A stretch of DNA of 64,000 nucleotides from Pseudomonadota bacterium (GCA_023391815.1 JAEWAF010000043.1:1-64000), one strand, 5' to 3'; shown: positions 35,277-44,896, counted from the first letter of the stretch. Made by a program: numbers and translations. Notes: generated by a model not told the origin, from the letters alone.

Positions 35277-36392
35277 TCACTGCGGGGAAAGGGCTACCTG
35301 CTCACGTCGTTGCCACAGGCGCCACACGCCGTAGGTGAGCAGCGGCACCACATAGACCACGATCAACACATACGAGAGCGTGCGATACCCGCGAGCGATC
35401 AACGCGACGAGACCGAAGCGTTCGGCGAAGAACATCGCGATGATGAGCAGCACGCCCGCCGAGATGAATCGCGCTCGCACCGGCAGATCGCGATGGAATC
35501 GCGATCGCCACACCTGGTCGATACGCTGATTCACCGCGTGCACGCTGCCGGTGCCGCTTTCGAGCAAGGCGGCGAAGATCATCAGCTGGAACAATCCATG
35601 AAACAGCGGAAAGCCCAGTCGTTGCAGCATGAAATCCGACGGCAACGCTTCCTGCGCGATGTCGGGGTAGTAAGCGACCATGCAGACGAAGAACAGAATC
35701 GCCGGGATCATCGCGAGCGGCCCGCACAGCGCGCCGGCAATCACAGCATCGCGATTGCTCCGCAAGTGTCGCAGCACCGGCAGAATCGCGACCGCCCCGA
35801 TGATGTTGTAACCGGTGTACGTCACGGCCGCGAGCGCCCAGCCATCGGTCGGCACGTCCAACGCGAAGTTCGCCGAGATCCGGTCGCCGAACTTGCCGAG
35901 CGCCAGGATCAGGAACAAACCGTAGACACCGTACAGGAAAATCGACACCCACTTGAAGAGTTGCTCGACCGAGGTATTGCCGAACGACACGAACAAGGAG
36001 ATGCCGAGCATCAGACACAGCGTGCCCGCGAATGGCGGCCAGCCGAACAACGCGGCGCCGATTGCCCCGGCCGCCGCGCCGAACACCGCCAGGATCAACA
36101 CGATCAGCAGACAGTACGCGATCTCGAACGCAATCCAGCCCCGGCCGAGCAGGTGCCGGAAGAACGTTCGATAGTCGGCGCTGTGAGTCGCCCGCGCGAA
36201 CAGGAACGTCGCGGTACAGATCACGCTCCAGATCACGCCGGCGAAGATCATCGACATCAACCCGCCGAACGGTCCGCTCGGCAGGAAGAATTCGACCAGC
36301 TCGCGGCCAGTCGCATAACCGCCGCCGATGACCACCGCCTTGAAGGCGAAGCCCGGCAGCAGGTAGCGTTGAAACCAGGAGGAGGTTTGCAT
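35277..36392 (-). CDS. YkvI-type membrane transporter, probable amino-acid permease
   Basis: A 371-residue protein with about ten membrane helices. FKAVVIGGGYATGRELVEFFL near the N-terminus carries the unwound-helix glycines of the LeuT-fold YkvI group (Bacillus subtilis YkvI). TYTGYNIIGAVAILPVLRHL and the SGTGSVHAVNQR motif in the second half are also characteristic. Substrates of YkvI proteins are not established; the position next to dgcN and dgcA suggests D-glutamate, N-acetyl-glutamate or small peptides (inference). Its ATG overlaps the dgcN stop. Confidence 0.78.
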   Translation of the reverse strand: MQTSSWFQRYLLPGFAFKAVVIGGGYATGRELVEFFLPSGPFGGLMSMIFAGVIWSVICTATFLFARATHSADYRTFFRHLLGRGWIAFEIAYCLLIVLILAVFGAAAGAIGAALFGWPPFAGTLCLMLGISLFVSFGNTSVEQLFKWVSIFLYGVYGLFLILALGKFGDRISANFALDVPTDGWALAAVTYTGYNIIGAVAILPVLRHLRSNRDAVIAGALCGPLAMIPAILFFVCMVAYYPDIAQEALPSDFMLQRLGFPLFHGLFQLMIFAALLESGTGSVHAVNQRIDQVWRSRFHRDLPVRARFISAGVLLIIAMFFAERFGLVALIARGYRTLSYVLIVVYVVPLLTYGVWRLWQRREQVALSPQ

Positions 36393-37438
36393 CAGCCGCG
36401 CAAGCAGTGATCGAGCAACTGCTCGAACTCGGCGCCGCCGCGAATCGGATCGGCGACCGGCAAGCCCAGCCGTTTGCTCTCCGCGGCCATCAACTGCCGT
36501 GCTTCACTCTCCGACAGCTTCGATGTATTCAAACTGATGCCCCCGCAGCGAATCGCCGGGTTGGTGCGCCGGCCCAGTCGCAGGTTCAGATCGATGGTTT
36601 CTTCCAGACTCGGCAACGGATAATCCGGCATGCCCATCACGTGCGTGCGGCCGGCTTCGTGACACACGACGATCACATCGGGCTGACTGCCATGTAATAA
36701 ACCGAGCGACACTGCGGCGTACGCCGGATGAAACAACGAGCCCTGCCCTTCGATCACGTCCCAGTGATCCGGCGCCGCATCCGGTGACAACACCTCCGCC
36801 GCGCCGGCCTCGAAGTCCGACACTACAGCATCCATGGGCATGCCGCTGCCCGCGATCATGATGCCAGTCTGTCCCGTGGCGCGAAAATCCGCCTGCACGC
36901 CGCGCCGTTTGAGCCCCTTCCAGATCGCGAGCGCGGTGTACTTCTTGCCCAGCGCGCAATCGGTTCCGACCGCCAGCAGTCGCTTGCCAGTGCGTTTGCG
37001 ACCGTTGCCGGTCGGAATGCCCCGCGGGGGCGTGCGCACGTCGATCAAACGACGTCCGTGACGCTCGGCGGCCGCGACCAGCGCCGGTGTGTCGACCAGC
37101 CGGGTGTGCATGCCCGCCACCAGATCGAGCCCCGCCTCCAGCGCCTCGAGCAGCGAAGGCATCCAGCTGTCGAGAATGCGTCCGCCCATGTTGGCCACGC
37201 CGATGATCATGGAACGAGCGCCCTTGGCCCGCGCCTGCGCCGGCGTGAGCTTGGGCAACCCGAGTGTGATCGCGTCGGGCGAGCACGCAAGCTCGCCCAC
37301 GCATTGCTCGGGCGCCCAGTCCCTGAGACCGAACGCCGTTTTGGCGAAGCCCGCCTCGGTGGTATCGCCGAGAAACAGCAGATACGGTTGCGGCACGTCC
37401 AGAGAGGTCGAGAGGTTTGCTGTTGTCACTTTCGTCAA
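36392..37438 (-). CDS. dgcN: N-acetyltransferase DgcN (DUF1611)
   Basis: A 348-residue DUF1611 protein. The fold is a Rossmann-like N-terminal part (LLFLGDTTEAGFAKTAFGL, GLPKLTPAQARAKGA) followed by a P-loop ATPase-like domain with GTDCALGKKYTALAI (residues 158-172), ATGQTGIMIAGSG and EGQGSLFHPAY. In the described D-glutamate pathway, DgcN acetylates D-Glu and DgcA then racemises N-acetyl-D-Glu. dgcA is in this operon, which supports the assignment; DgcN assignments made on DUF1611 alone would be weaker. The frame starts at 37438, 8 bases after the receptor stop, and its stop overlaps the transporter start. Confidence 0.85.
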   Translation of the reverse strand: MTKVTTANLSTSLDVPQPYLLFLGDTTEAGFAKTAFGLRDWAPEQCVGELACSPDAITLGLPKLTPAQARAKGARSMIIGVANMGGRILDSWMPSLLEALEAGLDLVAGMHTRLVDTPALVAAAERHGRRLIDVRTPPRGIPTGNGRKRTGKRLLAVGTDCALGKKYTALAIWKGLKRRGVQADFRATGQTGIMIAGSGMPMDAVVSDFEAGAAEVLSPDAAPDHWDVIEGQGSLFHPAYAAVSLGLLHGSQPDVIVVCHEAGRTHVMGMPDYPLPSLEETIDLNLRLGRRTNPAIRCGGISLNTSKLSESEARQLMAAESKRLGLPVADPIRGGAEFEQLLDHCLRG

Positions 37439-37446
37439 CTTGTCAC

Positions 37447-39693
37447 TTAGAACTGAAAATCCACACTCAGGCCCACGGTGCGCGGCTGAAGCACGGCCAG
37501 ATCCAGACGGACCGGCTGGTTAGCGCCATCCGTCGTAACGCCGCCGCCCGTGAAGGCGCGCTCGTCGGTGAGATTCTTTACGAACAGGCGCACCGTTACG
37601 CTGTCGATTCGTACGTCGGCGTTGAGGTCCACCACATCGTACGCGGGCAGCGCATACGCGAGGTTGTCTTCCGTCATGACGACTTGCGACCAGCGTTCGT
37701 CGACATAGCGCCAACCGCCGCCGACGTTGGCCTCGTAGCCGCCGAAGGCGGTGAATGCATAGTTTGCGGTGAGCGCGCCGCTCCACTCCGGCACACCCGG
37801 CAGCTGCACGCCCAGTGCGTTCGGCAGGTCCGGCGGGCTCGACCTCAAGTTTGCATCCGTATATGAGAGATTGAATCCGAGCTGCAGCCCCGCAGTGACC
37901 GAGAACAACGATTCGAGCTCGACGCCCTTGCTCTTCGCGTCGCCCGCGTTGTCGAGTGCGCTCACGCCCGCGAAGCTGCGGGTCTGCTGGATGTCCTGCC
38001 AATCGATGTAGAACACCGCCGCATTCAGCAGCGCGCGACCGTCCATGAGGAGGCTCTTGACGCCCAACTCATAGTTGGTCAACTCATCGGCATCCACCGA
38101 CGGCGGCATGTCGGCCACGACAGTGTTCGGACCGCCCGGTCGATAACCCGTGGCGACGCGAGCGTATACCATGGTGTCATCGTTCAAATGCCAGCGCGGA
38201 CTGATCGCGTAAGTGAACACGTCCTCGTCAGACTTACCCGGCTGGTCGGCGGTCTCTAGCACGACACCGCCGCTGATCTGACGGAACTTCTGATCGTTGC
38301 TCGCGAAACGCAAGCCGGTGATCACATCGAAGCTGTCGCTGATCTTGAACGTTACGTCGCCAAACAGAGCAAGCTCCTGGTACTCCGAGGGCAGCGCCGC
38401 GAACGCGAAATACGGCAGGAACCCCGAGAGTGGCACGTGGTTGATATCGGTCGCGTGCACGATTTGTTGGTTCTTGCTGTCTTCCTCGGTATAGAAGGCG
38501 CCGACGCGCCACTGGATCGCGCCGTCGCCGCTGGAGGCGAGCCGGAATTCCTGCGTCCACTTCTCGTGGTCGAGCGTGATGTTGAATTTGGCCAGCCCCG
38601 GGTCATAGGGCGCGCCCGGCAGCTCCAGCACTACGCTGTACACGGGGAAGAACCCGCCGAAGGTGATGCTCGCGTCCTGCGTTTGCGAGGTGTGAGTTTT
38701 GGAATAGCTGGTGGCGGACACGAACTCACCCCAGCCCAGACCCCAGTTGAGCGTCGCCGAATAGTAATCGACGTCCTTGCTGAACGGCTCCGCGTTCGGA
38801 ATCGAGGTGGCGAGATCGCCGAAGCTGCGAGAGCCCCGGTACGGATCGACGCTGCTCAACGCCAAAGCCATCGACCCATTGTTGTCGGAATCCAGACGCT
38901 GCCACATACCGCCGAGCTTCAACGACGCGTCATCGTTGATCTGCCATTTCAGCGCGAGGCGACCGCCGCTCTGCTCCACCTCGTTCACGTCCTCCGCGCC
39001 GGTGTAGACGTTGTCGATATAACCAGGCGTGTTCTGTTGGAAGTAGCTGGCTCGCACCGCAACCGAGTCGCCCAGCGGGATGTTCACTCCGGCCCGCGCG
39101 CCCCAGCCGAGATCGTCGGCCCCGCTCACATCGGAGCCTTCCACACCGACGCGAAACTCCAAGCCGTCCGTGCTCGGCTCTTTCAACACGTACTTGAGCA
39201 AGCCGCCCATCGCGCCGGCACCGTACAGTGTGCCCTGCGGGCCACGCAGCACCTCGACCCGTTCAATATCATAAGGCATCAGATCGAGCGCAAAGCCGGT
39301 GGCGCGAGCGTAGTTGTTGCTCGCACCGAGCGGCGTGTCATCGACATAGGTGCCGACGACCGAACCCGGGCCCACGGGTGCGATACCGCGCAAGGTGATG
39401 CTCGTCTGGCCGGGGCTGCCGCCGCTGGTAATATTGATACCGGGCATATACGCCGCGTAATCCTGAAGCTGGGTCGCATGCACGCGCGACAATTGTTCCT
39501 CGGCGAACGCGCTCACCGAGACCGGCACGTCCTGCACGCTTTCGCTACGTTTCTGCGCGGTCACGACGATTTCGTCGATCACGCCCGCTTGACCTTCCGC
39601 CGCGCGCACGTTCGTCGCGCTCATCAACAGCGCCAGTGCGCTGGTCGAAACACCTATCGTCATCCCTCGCGACAAAATCGAATGATCACTCAT
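37447..39693 (-). CDS. TonB-dependent receptor (dgc operon)
   Basis: A 748-residue outer-membrane receptor with a signal peptide (cleavage near TNVRAAEG). The TonB box region is IDEIVVTAQKRSESVQDVPVS, and the plug has VEVLRGPQGTLYGAGAMGG. The barrel ends in VGLSVDFQF, with a terminal Phe. There is no STN domain, so it does not signal through FecR. GGGGAG precedes the ATG at 39693. It is sandwiched between dgcA (42 bases upstream) and dgcN (8 bases downstream), so the imported ligand is probably the substrate source for that pathway. Confidence 0.95.
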   Translation of the reverse strand: MSDHSILSRGMTIGVSTSALALLMSATNVRAAEGQAGVIDEIVVTAQKRSESVQDVPVSVSAFAEEQLSRVHATQLQDYAAYMPGINITSGGSPGQTSITLRGIAPVGPGSVVGTYVDDTPLGASNNYARATGFALDLMPYDIERVEVLRGPQGTLYGAGAMGGLLKYVLKEPSTDGLEFRVGVEGSDVSGADDLGWGARAGVNIPLGDSVAVRASYFQQNTPGYIDNVYTGAEDVNEVEQSGGRLALKWQINDDASLKLGGMWQRLDSDNNGSMALALSSVDPYRGSRSFGDLATSIPNAEPFSKDVDYYSATLNWGLGWGEFVSATSYSKTHTSQTQDASITFGGFFPVYSVVLELPGAPYDPGLAKFNITLDHEKWTQEFRLASSGDGAIQWRVGAFYTEEDSKNQQIVHATDINHVPLSGFLPYFAFAALPSEYQELALFGDVTFKISDSFDVITGLRFASNDQKFRQISGGVVLETADQPGKSDEDVFTYAISPRWHLNDDTMVYARVATGYRPGGPNTVVADMPPSVDADELTNYELGVKSLLMDGRALLNAAVFYIDWQDIQQTRSFAGVSALDNAGDAKSKGVELESLFSVTAGLQLGFNLSYTDANLRSSPPDLPNALGVQLPGVPEWSGALTANYAFTAFGGYEANVGGGWRYVDERWSQVVMTEDNLAYALPAYDVVDLNADVRIDSVTVRLFVKNLTDERAFTGGGVTTDGANQPVRLDLAVLQPRTVGLSVDFQF

Positions 39694-39735
39694 GGTCGCT
39701 CCCCGAATAGTTGTTGATGACCGCGCCGTTGCGGA

Positions 39736-40743
39736 TTACTTGCCGTCGCCCCAGACGTTGCTCGCGCAGTACACGCTGCCGTCCTGATACGTGATGCTGG
39801 GATGACGGTCCTCTGCCAGAAAAACCGGTCCGTCGAGATCCACGTAGTCGCACAGCTGCGCGACCACGAACGCCGGCGCCATGGCGAGGCTCGTGCCCAC
39901 CATGTTGCCAACCATGACTTGCATGCCCAGACGGCGCGCTTCGTGCGCCATCGCCAGGCCTTCGGTCAGCCCGCCGCATTTATCGAGCTTGATGTTCACG
40001 ACCTGGAAGCGACCGCGCAGACCGCGCACGTCGGCGAGCCCTTGCACGCTCTCATCGGCCGCGAGCGGAATCGGGCTCTTGAATCCTTCGAGGTCCGCTT
40101 CACGACCGCGCGGCAGCGGCTGCTCCACCAGCTTCACGCCGGCTTCGACGAAGGCCGGCATGATGGCTTTGAGCTTTTCGATCGAATAACCCTGGTTGGC
40201 ATCCACACCGATCCAGGCATCGGGGCGCAGGCGACGCACGGCTCGCACGCGCTCTTTGTCCATCTGCAGATCGCCATCGAGTTTCAGCTTGAGCGCTTTG
40301 GCGTGTGGTAACGCTTCGGCCGCACTCACGACGGCGGGCGGACCGTCGGCGCTCAAAGTAAATGTCGTCACGCATGGCGAAACGTTCTCCACGCCGGACA
40401 GTTGCCACACCGGCGTGCCCGCATGCTTCGCTTCCAGATCCCACAGCGCGCAATCGAGCGCGTTACGAGCGCCGCCCGGAGGCAACAGCTCCAACAACTG
40501 CTGACGAGTGATGCCGCTTTCGATGATGGTGCGATGCTGCTCCAATGTTTCTACGATCTGCTCCGGGGTGTCCTTCAGGTAGTACACGCCGGCCGCCTCT
40601 CCTCGCCCACGGCCCCGCTCGCTTTCCAACGTGACAACAGCGACCGGCACTTCGGTGAACGTGTAGCCCGAGATCCGGAACGGATTGCGCAAGCGCAACC
40701 GCTCGATCTGAACCTGCATCTGCATGGGAATTGCGGTGGTCAT
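39736..40743 (-). CDS. dgcA: N-acetyl-D-glutamate racemase DgcA (enolase superfamily)
   Basis: A 335-residue enolase-superfamily protein of the dipeptide-epimerase type. The general-base KxK is Lys152/Lys154 (ALKLKLDGD). Metal ligands are Asp181 (GVDANQGY), Glu207 (KLVEQPLP) and Asp230 (LAADESV). The second base is the Lys of VVNIKLDKCGG (near 252). With DgcN in the same operon, the N-acetyl-D-Glu racemase assignment is preferred over L-Ala-D/L-Glu epimerase (YcjG/YkfB), which remains the alternative. Both roles handle D-Glu from peptidoglycan. The ATG at 40743 has GAGG 5 bases upstream. Confidence 0.82.
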   Translation of the reverse strand: MTTAIPMQMQVQIERLRLRNPFRISGYTFTEVPVAVVTLESERGRGRGEAAGVYYLKDTPEQIVETLEQHRTIIESGITRQQLLELLPPGGARNALDCALWDLEAKHAGTPVWQLSGVENVSPCVTTFTLSADGPPAVVSAAEALPHAKALKLKLDGDLQMDKERVRAVRRLRPDAWIGVDANQGYSIEKLKAIMPAFVEAGVKLVEQPLPRGREADLEGFKSPIPLAADESVQGLADVRGLRGRFQVVNIKLDKCGGLTEGLAMAHEARRLGMQVMVGNMVGTSLAMAPAFVVAQLCDYVDLDGPVFLAEDRHPSITYQDGSVYCASNVWGDGK

Positions 40744-40750
40744 CGTCGCC

Positions 40751-42757
40751 TCAGTAGTGCGTATCGAAAGCGATGAGATGGAAGGTGAACGCGATGTACA
40801 GCAGCAGTAGCAGCGACAACGCCACGACTACCGCCCACAGCTTCGCGTACCACTTGCGCGGGCTACGCACGACGACCGAGGCATTCCACACACCGAACAC
40901 GGCCGCGCCGATGAACACCACCAGCGACAGCAATTGCATCAGCCACACCCGCGCGTCGGAGCTCTCCGAAAGCAGCGTCAGGTTGCCCATCAGCTTGGCG
41001 ACCGTCATGGCCCAGCCGATGCACAGCAGGACGACCGCGGTGGCCGCGATTCGAACCCAGCGATGCGCCTTCGCATCCTCACCCGAGAGGCCATATGCCA
41101 CGCCGTAGTGACGACGCACGAGCGCCGACACCGGCCAGGCAAGACTCGTGAGCAGCAGCGAAATCAGCCCGACGATCGCGGCCGGCAACAACCAGCTCGG
41201 CGAACGCGAGGCGGGCGTACGATCGAACATCATGAACGGCGAAACACCGTCGAAGCTGAAGCGAACGACCTGCCCGTCCTTCATCTGCGCGGACAACAGA
41301 TTCTTGCCGTCGACGTCGCGGTAGACGAACGGCTCGATCTCACGCCACTTGATCGGCACGCCGGCGAGGTTCTGAGCCATGGACACGCTGATGGTGTGGT
41401 CCGGATTCGGGATGACTTTGATCGGACCGGCGAGGCCGAGCAGCTTGAAGAAGCTCGAGTCGACGCGACGCGAGTTCTCATACACACCGGCCATCATGCG
41501 CGCATGCTCGGCGGCGGTTTTTTCATCGACCTTGCCATCCAGCGGCGAGCCCGGCAGATATCGATCGGCGAACTGCTCGAACAAGGTGCTCCGAATCTGA
41601 TGCGCGGCCGGGCCTTTGCCCGCGCTGTTCACGGAAATGAACATGCCGACGCCGTGATCGATGAAAAGATGCAGATCGCTGTGGAACCAGTTGGTGTCGC
41701 CGCCATGACCGAGCGCGCGAATGCCGCTGTAGTTCTGCTCGTAGAAGCCGAGCAGCATGCGATGCACGCGGGGCAGGATGGTGAGCGCCGTCGAATGCAT
41801 TTGTTTGGCGGTCTCTTCCTGCAGGATGCGAGCCGAGCCGAACGCGCCGTTTTGCAGATGGGCGATCATGAATTTCGCCATATCCGCGCCCGAGGCGGCG
41901 AGGCTGCCCGCCGGCGCCGGGCCCACGATTTCGTAGGGCTTCGCTTCACCCGAGGAAGCGAGCTGATAACCGCTGGACATCAGCGGCTTCAGATTCTCGG
42001 GCAGCGGCTGACGGAAGCTCGCGTGCTGCATGCCCAGCGGCGCGAAGATGTTCTGTTCGATGGAATCGTCGAATGGCACGCCCGAGACGCGTTGAACGAT
42101 GTAACCGGCGAGCGCCGTCGCATAGTTGGAATACGCGGGCGTCGTGCCCGGTGCGAACACGCGCTCCGGCACCCACGTTTTCAGCCGCTCTTCGAACGAC
42201 TTCACCGGCTCGCCGCCCTCCTCGCCCATCAATCCCTTGAGCTGCTCCTCGAAGCCCGCCGTGTGGGTCATGATGTTGCGCAAAGTGACCGGCTGTCCGT
42301 CGCGCGCCGGAATCTGGAAATCGAGATACTTGTTCACGTCGGTATCCAGATCGAGCTTGCCCTGCTCGACCTGCTGCATCACCGCCGTCCAGGTGAACAG
42401 CTTGGAAATCGAGCCGGGACGAAACAAAGTGAGCTCGGGATCGACCGGCTTGCGGGTCTTGACGTCCGAATAGCCGTAGCCCTTTTGCACCAGGACCTGG
42501 CCGTCCTTCACGACCACCACGACCGCGCCGGCAACGTCGCCGGTCTGCAGCGCATACGGCAGATAGCCATCGAGCCAGGCTTCCACGTTCTCGCGCGTCA
42601 GTGGAGCCGTCCCGGTCGGCTCCGCCGGCGGCACGGTTGCTTGGGTCGCCGGGCCGGGTGGCGGCAACGGCGCACCCTCTTGAGCCCAGCCCAGACTCGC
42701 CCATGAAAACAGGGCCACACCTATCGTCGCCCAGCTCGTCGTTTTGGGGGCTCGCAT
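40751..42757 (-). CDS. Serine hydrolase (beta-lactamase fold) with C-terminal membrane domain
   Basis: About 668 residues. A signal peptide (cleavage near LGWAQEG) is followed by a beta-lactamase/D-alanyl-D-alanine-carboxypeptidase-like domain with SISK in FRPGSISKLFTW, YSN in PAYSNYATALAGY, and a GHGGDTNWFH box. The last 160 residues form about four membrane helices (for example LLPAAIVGLISLLLTSLAW), so the enzyme is membrane-anchored with its active site in the periplasm. It is the first gene of the dgc operon. The ATG at 42757 is chosen: a TTG further up at 42817 coincides with the predicted -10 box and would not be transcribed. Confidence 0.85.
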   Translation of the reverse strand: MRAPKTTSWATIGVALFSWASLGWAQEGAPLPPPGPATQATVPPAEPTGTAPLTRENVEAWLDGYLPYALQTGDVAGAVVVVVKDGQVLVQKGYGYSDVKTRKPVDPELTLFRPGSISKLFTWTAVMQQVEQGKLDLDTDVNKYLDFQIPARDGQPVTLRNIMTHTAGFEEQLKGLMGEEGGEPVKSFEERLKTWVPERVFAPGTTPAYSNYATALAGYIVQRVSGVPFDDSIEQNIFAPLGMQHASFRQPLPENLKPLMSSGYQLASSGEAKPYEIVGPAPAGSLAASGADMAKFMIAHLQNGAFGSARILQEETAKQMHSTALTILPRVHRMLLGFYEQNYSGIRALGHGGDTNWFHSDLHLFIDHGVGMFISVNSAGKGPAAHQIRSTLFEQFADRYLPGSPLDGKVDEKTAAEHARMMAGVYENSRRVDSSFFKLLGLAGPIKVIPNPDHTISVSMAQNLAGVPIKWREIEPFVYRDVDGKNLLSAQMKDGQVVRFSFDGVSPFMMFDRTPASRSPSWLLPAAIVGLISLLLTSLAWPVSALVRRHYGVAYGLSGEDAKAHRWVRIAATAVVLLCIGWAMTVAKLMGNLTLLSESSDARVWLMQLLSLVVFIGAAVFGVWNASVVVRSPRKWYAKLWAVVVALSLLLLLYIAFTFHLIAFDTHY

Positions 42758-42816
42758 CGCATCCTCACCTGCATCGGGGGCCGCTTCTTGGGCGGCGGTA
42801 TTTTCTCCTATTGGCA

Positions 42817-42844
42817 ATAATAGTCCTGATTAGAGAATCGTCAA
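42817..42844 (-). promoter_or_regulatory. Predicted sigma-70 promoter of the dgc operon
   Basis: Reading the minus strand, TTGACG (42839-42844) and TATTAT (42817-42822) are separated by 16 bases, about 60 bases before the serine-hydrolase ATG. It lies in the AT-rich gap between the operon and the divergent XRE-cupin regulator, so that regulator is the obvious candidate to control it. Confidence 0.55.
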
Positions 42845-42904
42845 CCTGATCGTGCAAACCGGCGCCGGCGCGAGCCCGCCCCGGCTTCGGTAGAATCGGC
42901 AACG

Positions 42905-43669
42905 ATGAAAACACCCAAACCCGCCGAGAAAACCGCCGTGCAGCAGCGCACCGAACGACCGGCCGACAAACCGACGCTGGGCCGCGTGCTCCGTGCCCTG
43001 CGCACGCGTAACGACTGGACGCTCAAGGAAATGAGCGATCGCACCGGGATTCCGCTCTCGACACTGGCAAAGGTCGAGCACGACCGGCTCACGCTCACCT
43101 ACGACAAGCTGCTGCAGCTGAGCGAGCGCTTGAAGATCCGGATGTCGGATCTGTTCGCCGAGTCGAGCGAGCCCTCGGCACAGCCGGTCACCGCCCGACG
43201 CAGCATCGGCAAAGTGGAGCGCGCGATCCGCGTCAACACGCCCAATTACGATTATTTCTATTTATGCGCGGAGCTGCGGCGTAAACGGATGATTCCCATC
43301 CTGACGCGCATCCGCGCCAAGAGCGTCGAGCAGTTCGGCGAGCTGGTGCATCACTCGGGCGAGGAATATATCTTCGTGCTCGAGGGCCGGGTGGAGATCC
43401 ACACCGAGTTCTACGATCCCATCGTGCTGTCCGCCGGCGAGTCCATCTATCTGGATTCGAACATGGGCCATGCATACGTCGCGGCCGAAGGCTGCGATGA
43501 AGCGACGGTGTTGGGGGTGTGCTCCAGTGCCGATGAGGAAGATCTGATGGAGTCGCTGATGGAGCTGCACGGCGACGATCAGGTTCGTGTCTCGCCGCCG
43601 GAAGAAACGCAGCCTGCGAAGGCGGCCGGCGCGCGGCCGAAGGCACGCACGAAAAAGACCGCGGCCTAG
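42905..43669 (+). CDS. XRE-family regulator with C-terminal cupin domain
   Basis: A 254-residue transcription factor. The N-terminal helix-turn-helix (residues 25-80) has LGRVLRALRTRNDWTLKEMS and GIPLSTLAKVEHDRLTLTYD. The cupin domain (about 125-205) shows HHSGEEYIFVLEGRVEIHTE and LSAGESIYLDSNMGHAYVA. Both tails are Lys/Ala/Pro-rich. XRE-cupin regulators usually sense small ligands such as amino-acid or polyamine derivatives. It is divergent from the dgc operon with 147 bases between the starts and is the likely local regulator (inference). The ATG at 42905 is the first in frame. Confidence 0.9.
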   Translation: MKTPKPAEKTAVQQRTERPADKPTLGRVLRALRTRNDWTLKEMSDRTGIPLSTLAKVEHDRLTLTYDKLLQLSERLKIRMSDLFAESSEPSAQPVTARRSIGKVERAIRVNTPNYDYFYLCAELRRKRMIPILTRIRAKSVEQFGELVHHSGEEYIFVLEGRVEIHTEFYDPIVLSAGESIYLDSNMGHAYVAAEGCDEATVLGVCSSADEEDLMESLMELHGDDQVRVSPPEETQPAKAAGARPKARTKKTAA

Positions 43670-43674
43670 GGATC

Positions 43675-44769
43675 TCAGGTCAACAGATTCAGCATCCCGG
43701 CGCTGGTCAGCGCAATCGCCAGCGCAACCGTGACCGCGAGCGCCACGATTCGGCCGCCTAGTTGCCGGATCGAACCGAGCGAGACGCCGAGCCCCATCGC
43801 GCACATGCCCGCGATGATGAGCCAGCTCGACACGCTCGTCACGATGGCAAGCAGCGCAGTCCATCCCTGCTGAGCGAGCGATCCCGGGCTCAACCAGGTG
43901 TCCGCCGCCATTCTGAGCGCGGCGAGCGCGATGAACACGATGATGAATCCCGGCAGGACATCGAGCAGGCGCGGCCGCTTCGATGCATCGACCGATTGAC
44001 CGCTCGCATTCATGATCGTCGCGAGCAGCGGTACCAGAATCAGCAGAGACAAATTGCGGAACAGTTTGGTCGCGCCCGCCATAGCCGCGGCGCCCGGCAC
44101 ATCGAAGTGTTGTTCGTACAGCAAGGCGGCGCCGACCACCTGGCTGGTGTCGTGAATGGACGTGCCCAGAAACACCGCAGCCGCGCGCGGATCGTTTGCA
44201 AACATTTCTTGCGCGAGCCACGGATACAACAACATCCCCGCACCGCCGATCAACACCACACAGCACAACGCGGCGCCCGTCTCTTCCGCCCTCGCTCGAA
44301 CGACAGAGGCCGTCGCCGCGATGGCCGTACATCCACACACGGCGCTGCCTACCGCGAGCAGCGCTCGCAGCGGCGCTCTGATTGCAAGCCACTTCCCGAC
44401 GATGGCACTGACCAGCAAGGCCACGGTAATACAGGCAACAATGACCGGCAGTGCCAGGCCGACGACAGACTCGACGCCCCGAAGCGTCAATTGCAATCCG
44501 ACCAGCGCGATGCCGGTACGCAGTAACTGGTGCGCAATCCACTCAACGCCCGGTCGCGATTCATCGGCCACGCCGTGCCAATGGCGCCAGCAAATGCCGA
44601 GCGCGATGGCGAAGAGCACCGGACTCAACACAGGCTTGGGAGAATTGCTCAGTGGCGCGCTCAGCATCTGCGCCGCCATGGCACCGGCGAGCGCCAGCAC
44701 CGACACGAGCACGATGCCAGGCGCGCGCCCGCGCCAGCGCTCCATCCAATGCGCGAACGCGACCGTCAT
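43675..44769 (-). CDS. YeiH/UPF0324 family putative sulfate exporter
   Basis: A 364-residue protein with about ten membrane helices. VLSPVLFAIALGICW, RTGIALVGLQLTLRGVESV and GTSIHDTSQVVGAALLYEQ are the family signatures. In other bacteria relatives are linked to sulfate or sulfonate export. The link here is unclear; release of sulfite or sulfide from D-cysteine breakdown is one idea. It converges with the XRE-cupin gene, six bases apart. Confidence 0.87.
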   Translation of the reverse strand: MTVAFAHWMERWRGRAPGIVLVSVLALAGAMAAQMLSAPLSNSPKPVLSPVLFAIALGICWRHWHGVADESRPGVEWIAHQLLRTGIALVGLQLTLRGVESVVGLALPVIVACITVALLVSAIVGKWLAIRAPLRALLAVGSAVCGCTAIAATASVVRARAEETGAALCCVVLIGGAGMLLYPWLAQEMFANDPRAAAVFLGTSIHDTSQVVGAALLYEQHFDVPGAAAMAGATKLFRNLSLLILVPLLATIMNASGQSVDASKRPRLLDVLPGFIIVFIALAALRMAADTWLSPGSLAQQGWTALLAIVTSVSSWLIIAGMCAMGLGVSLGSIRQLGGRIVALAVTVALAIALTSAGMLNLLT

Positions 44770-44896
44770 CGTGACTGGCAGCCGTGCGGTGAATTCATAG
44801 CGGCCAGCTTAGTCAGCCGGCCGGGCGACGCGATTGCGAAGTTGTGAGAGAGGGCCGCGCCCGACGCAACATTGTTGCGCCATTTCGCGCGTCGGG

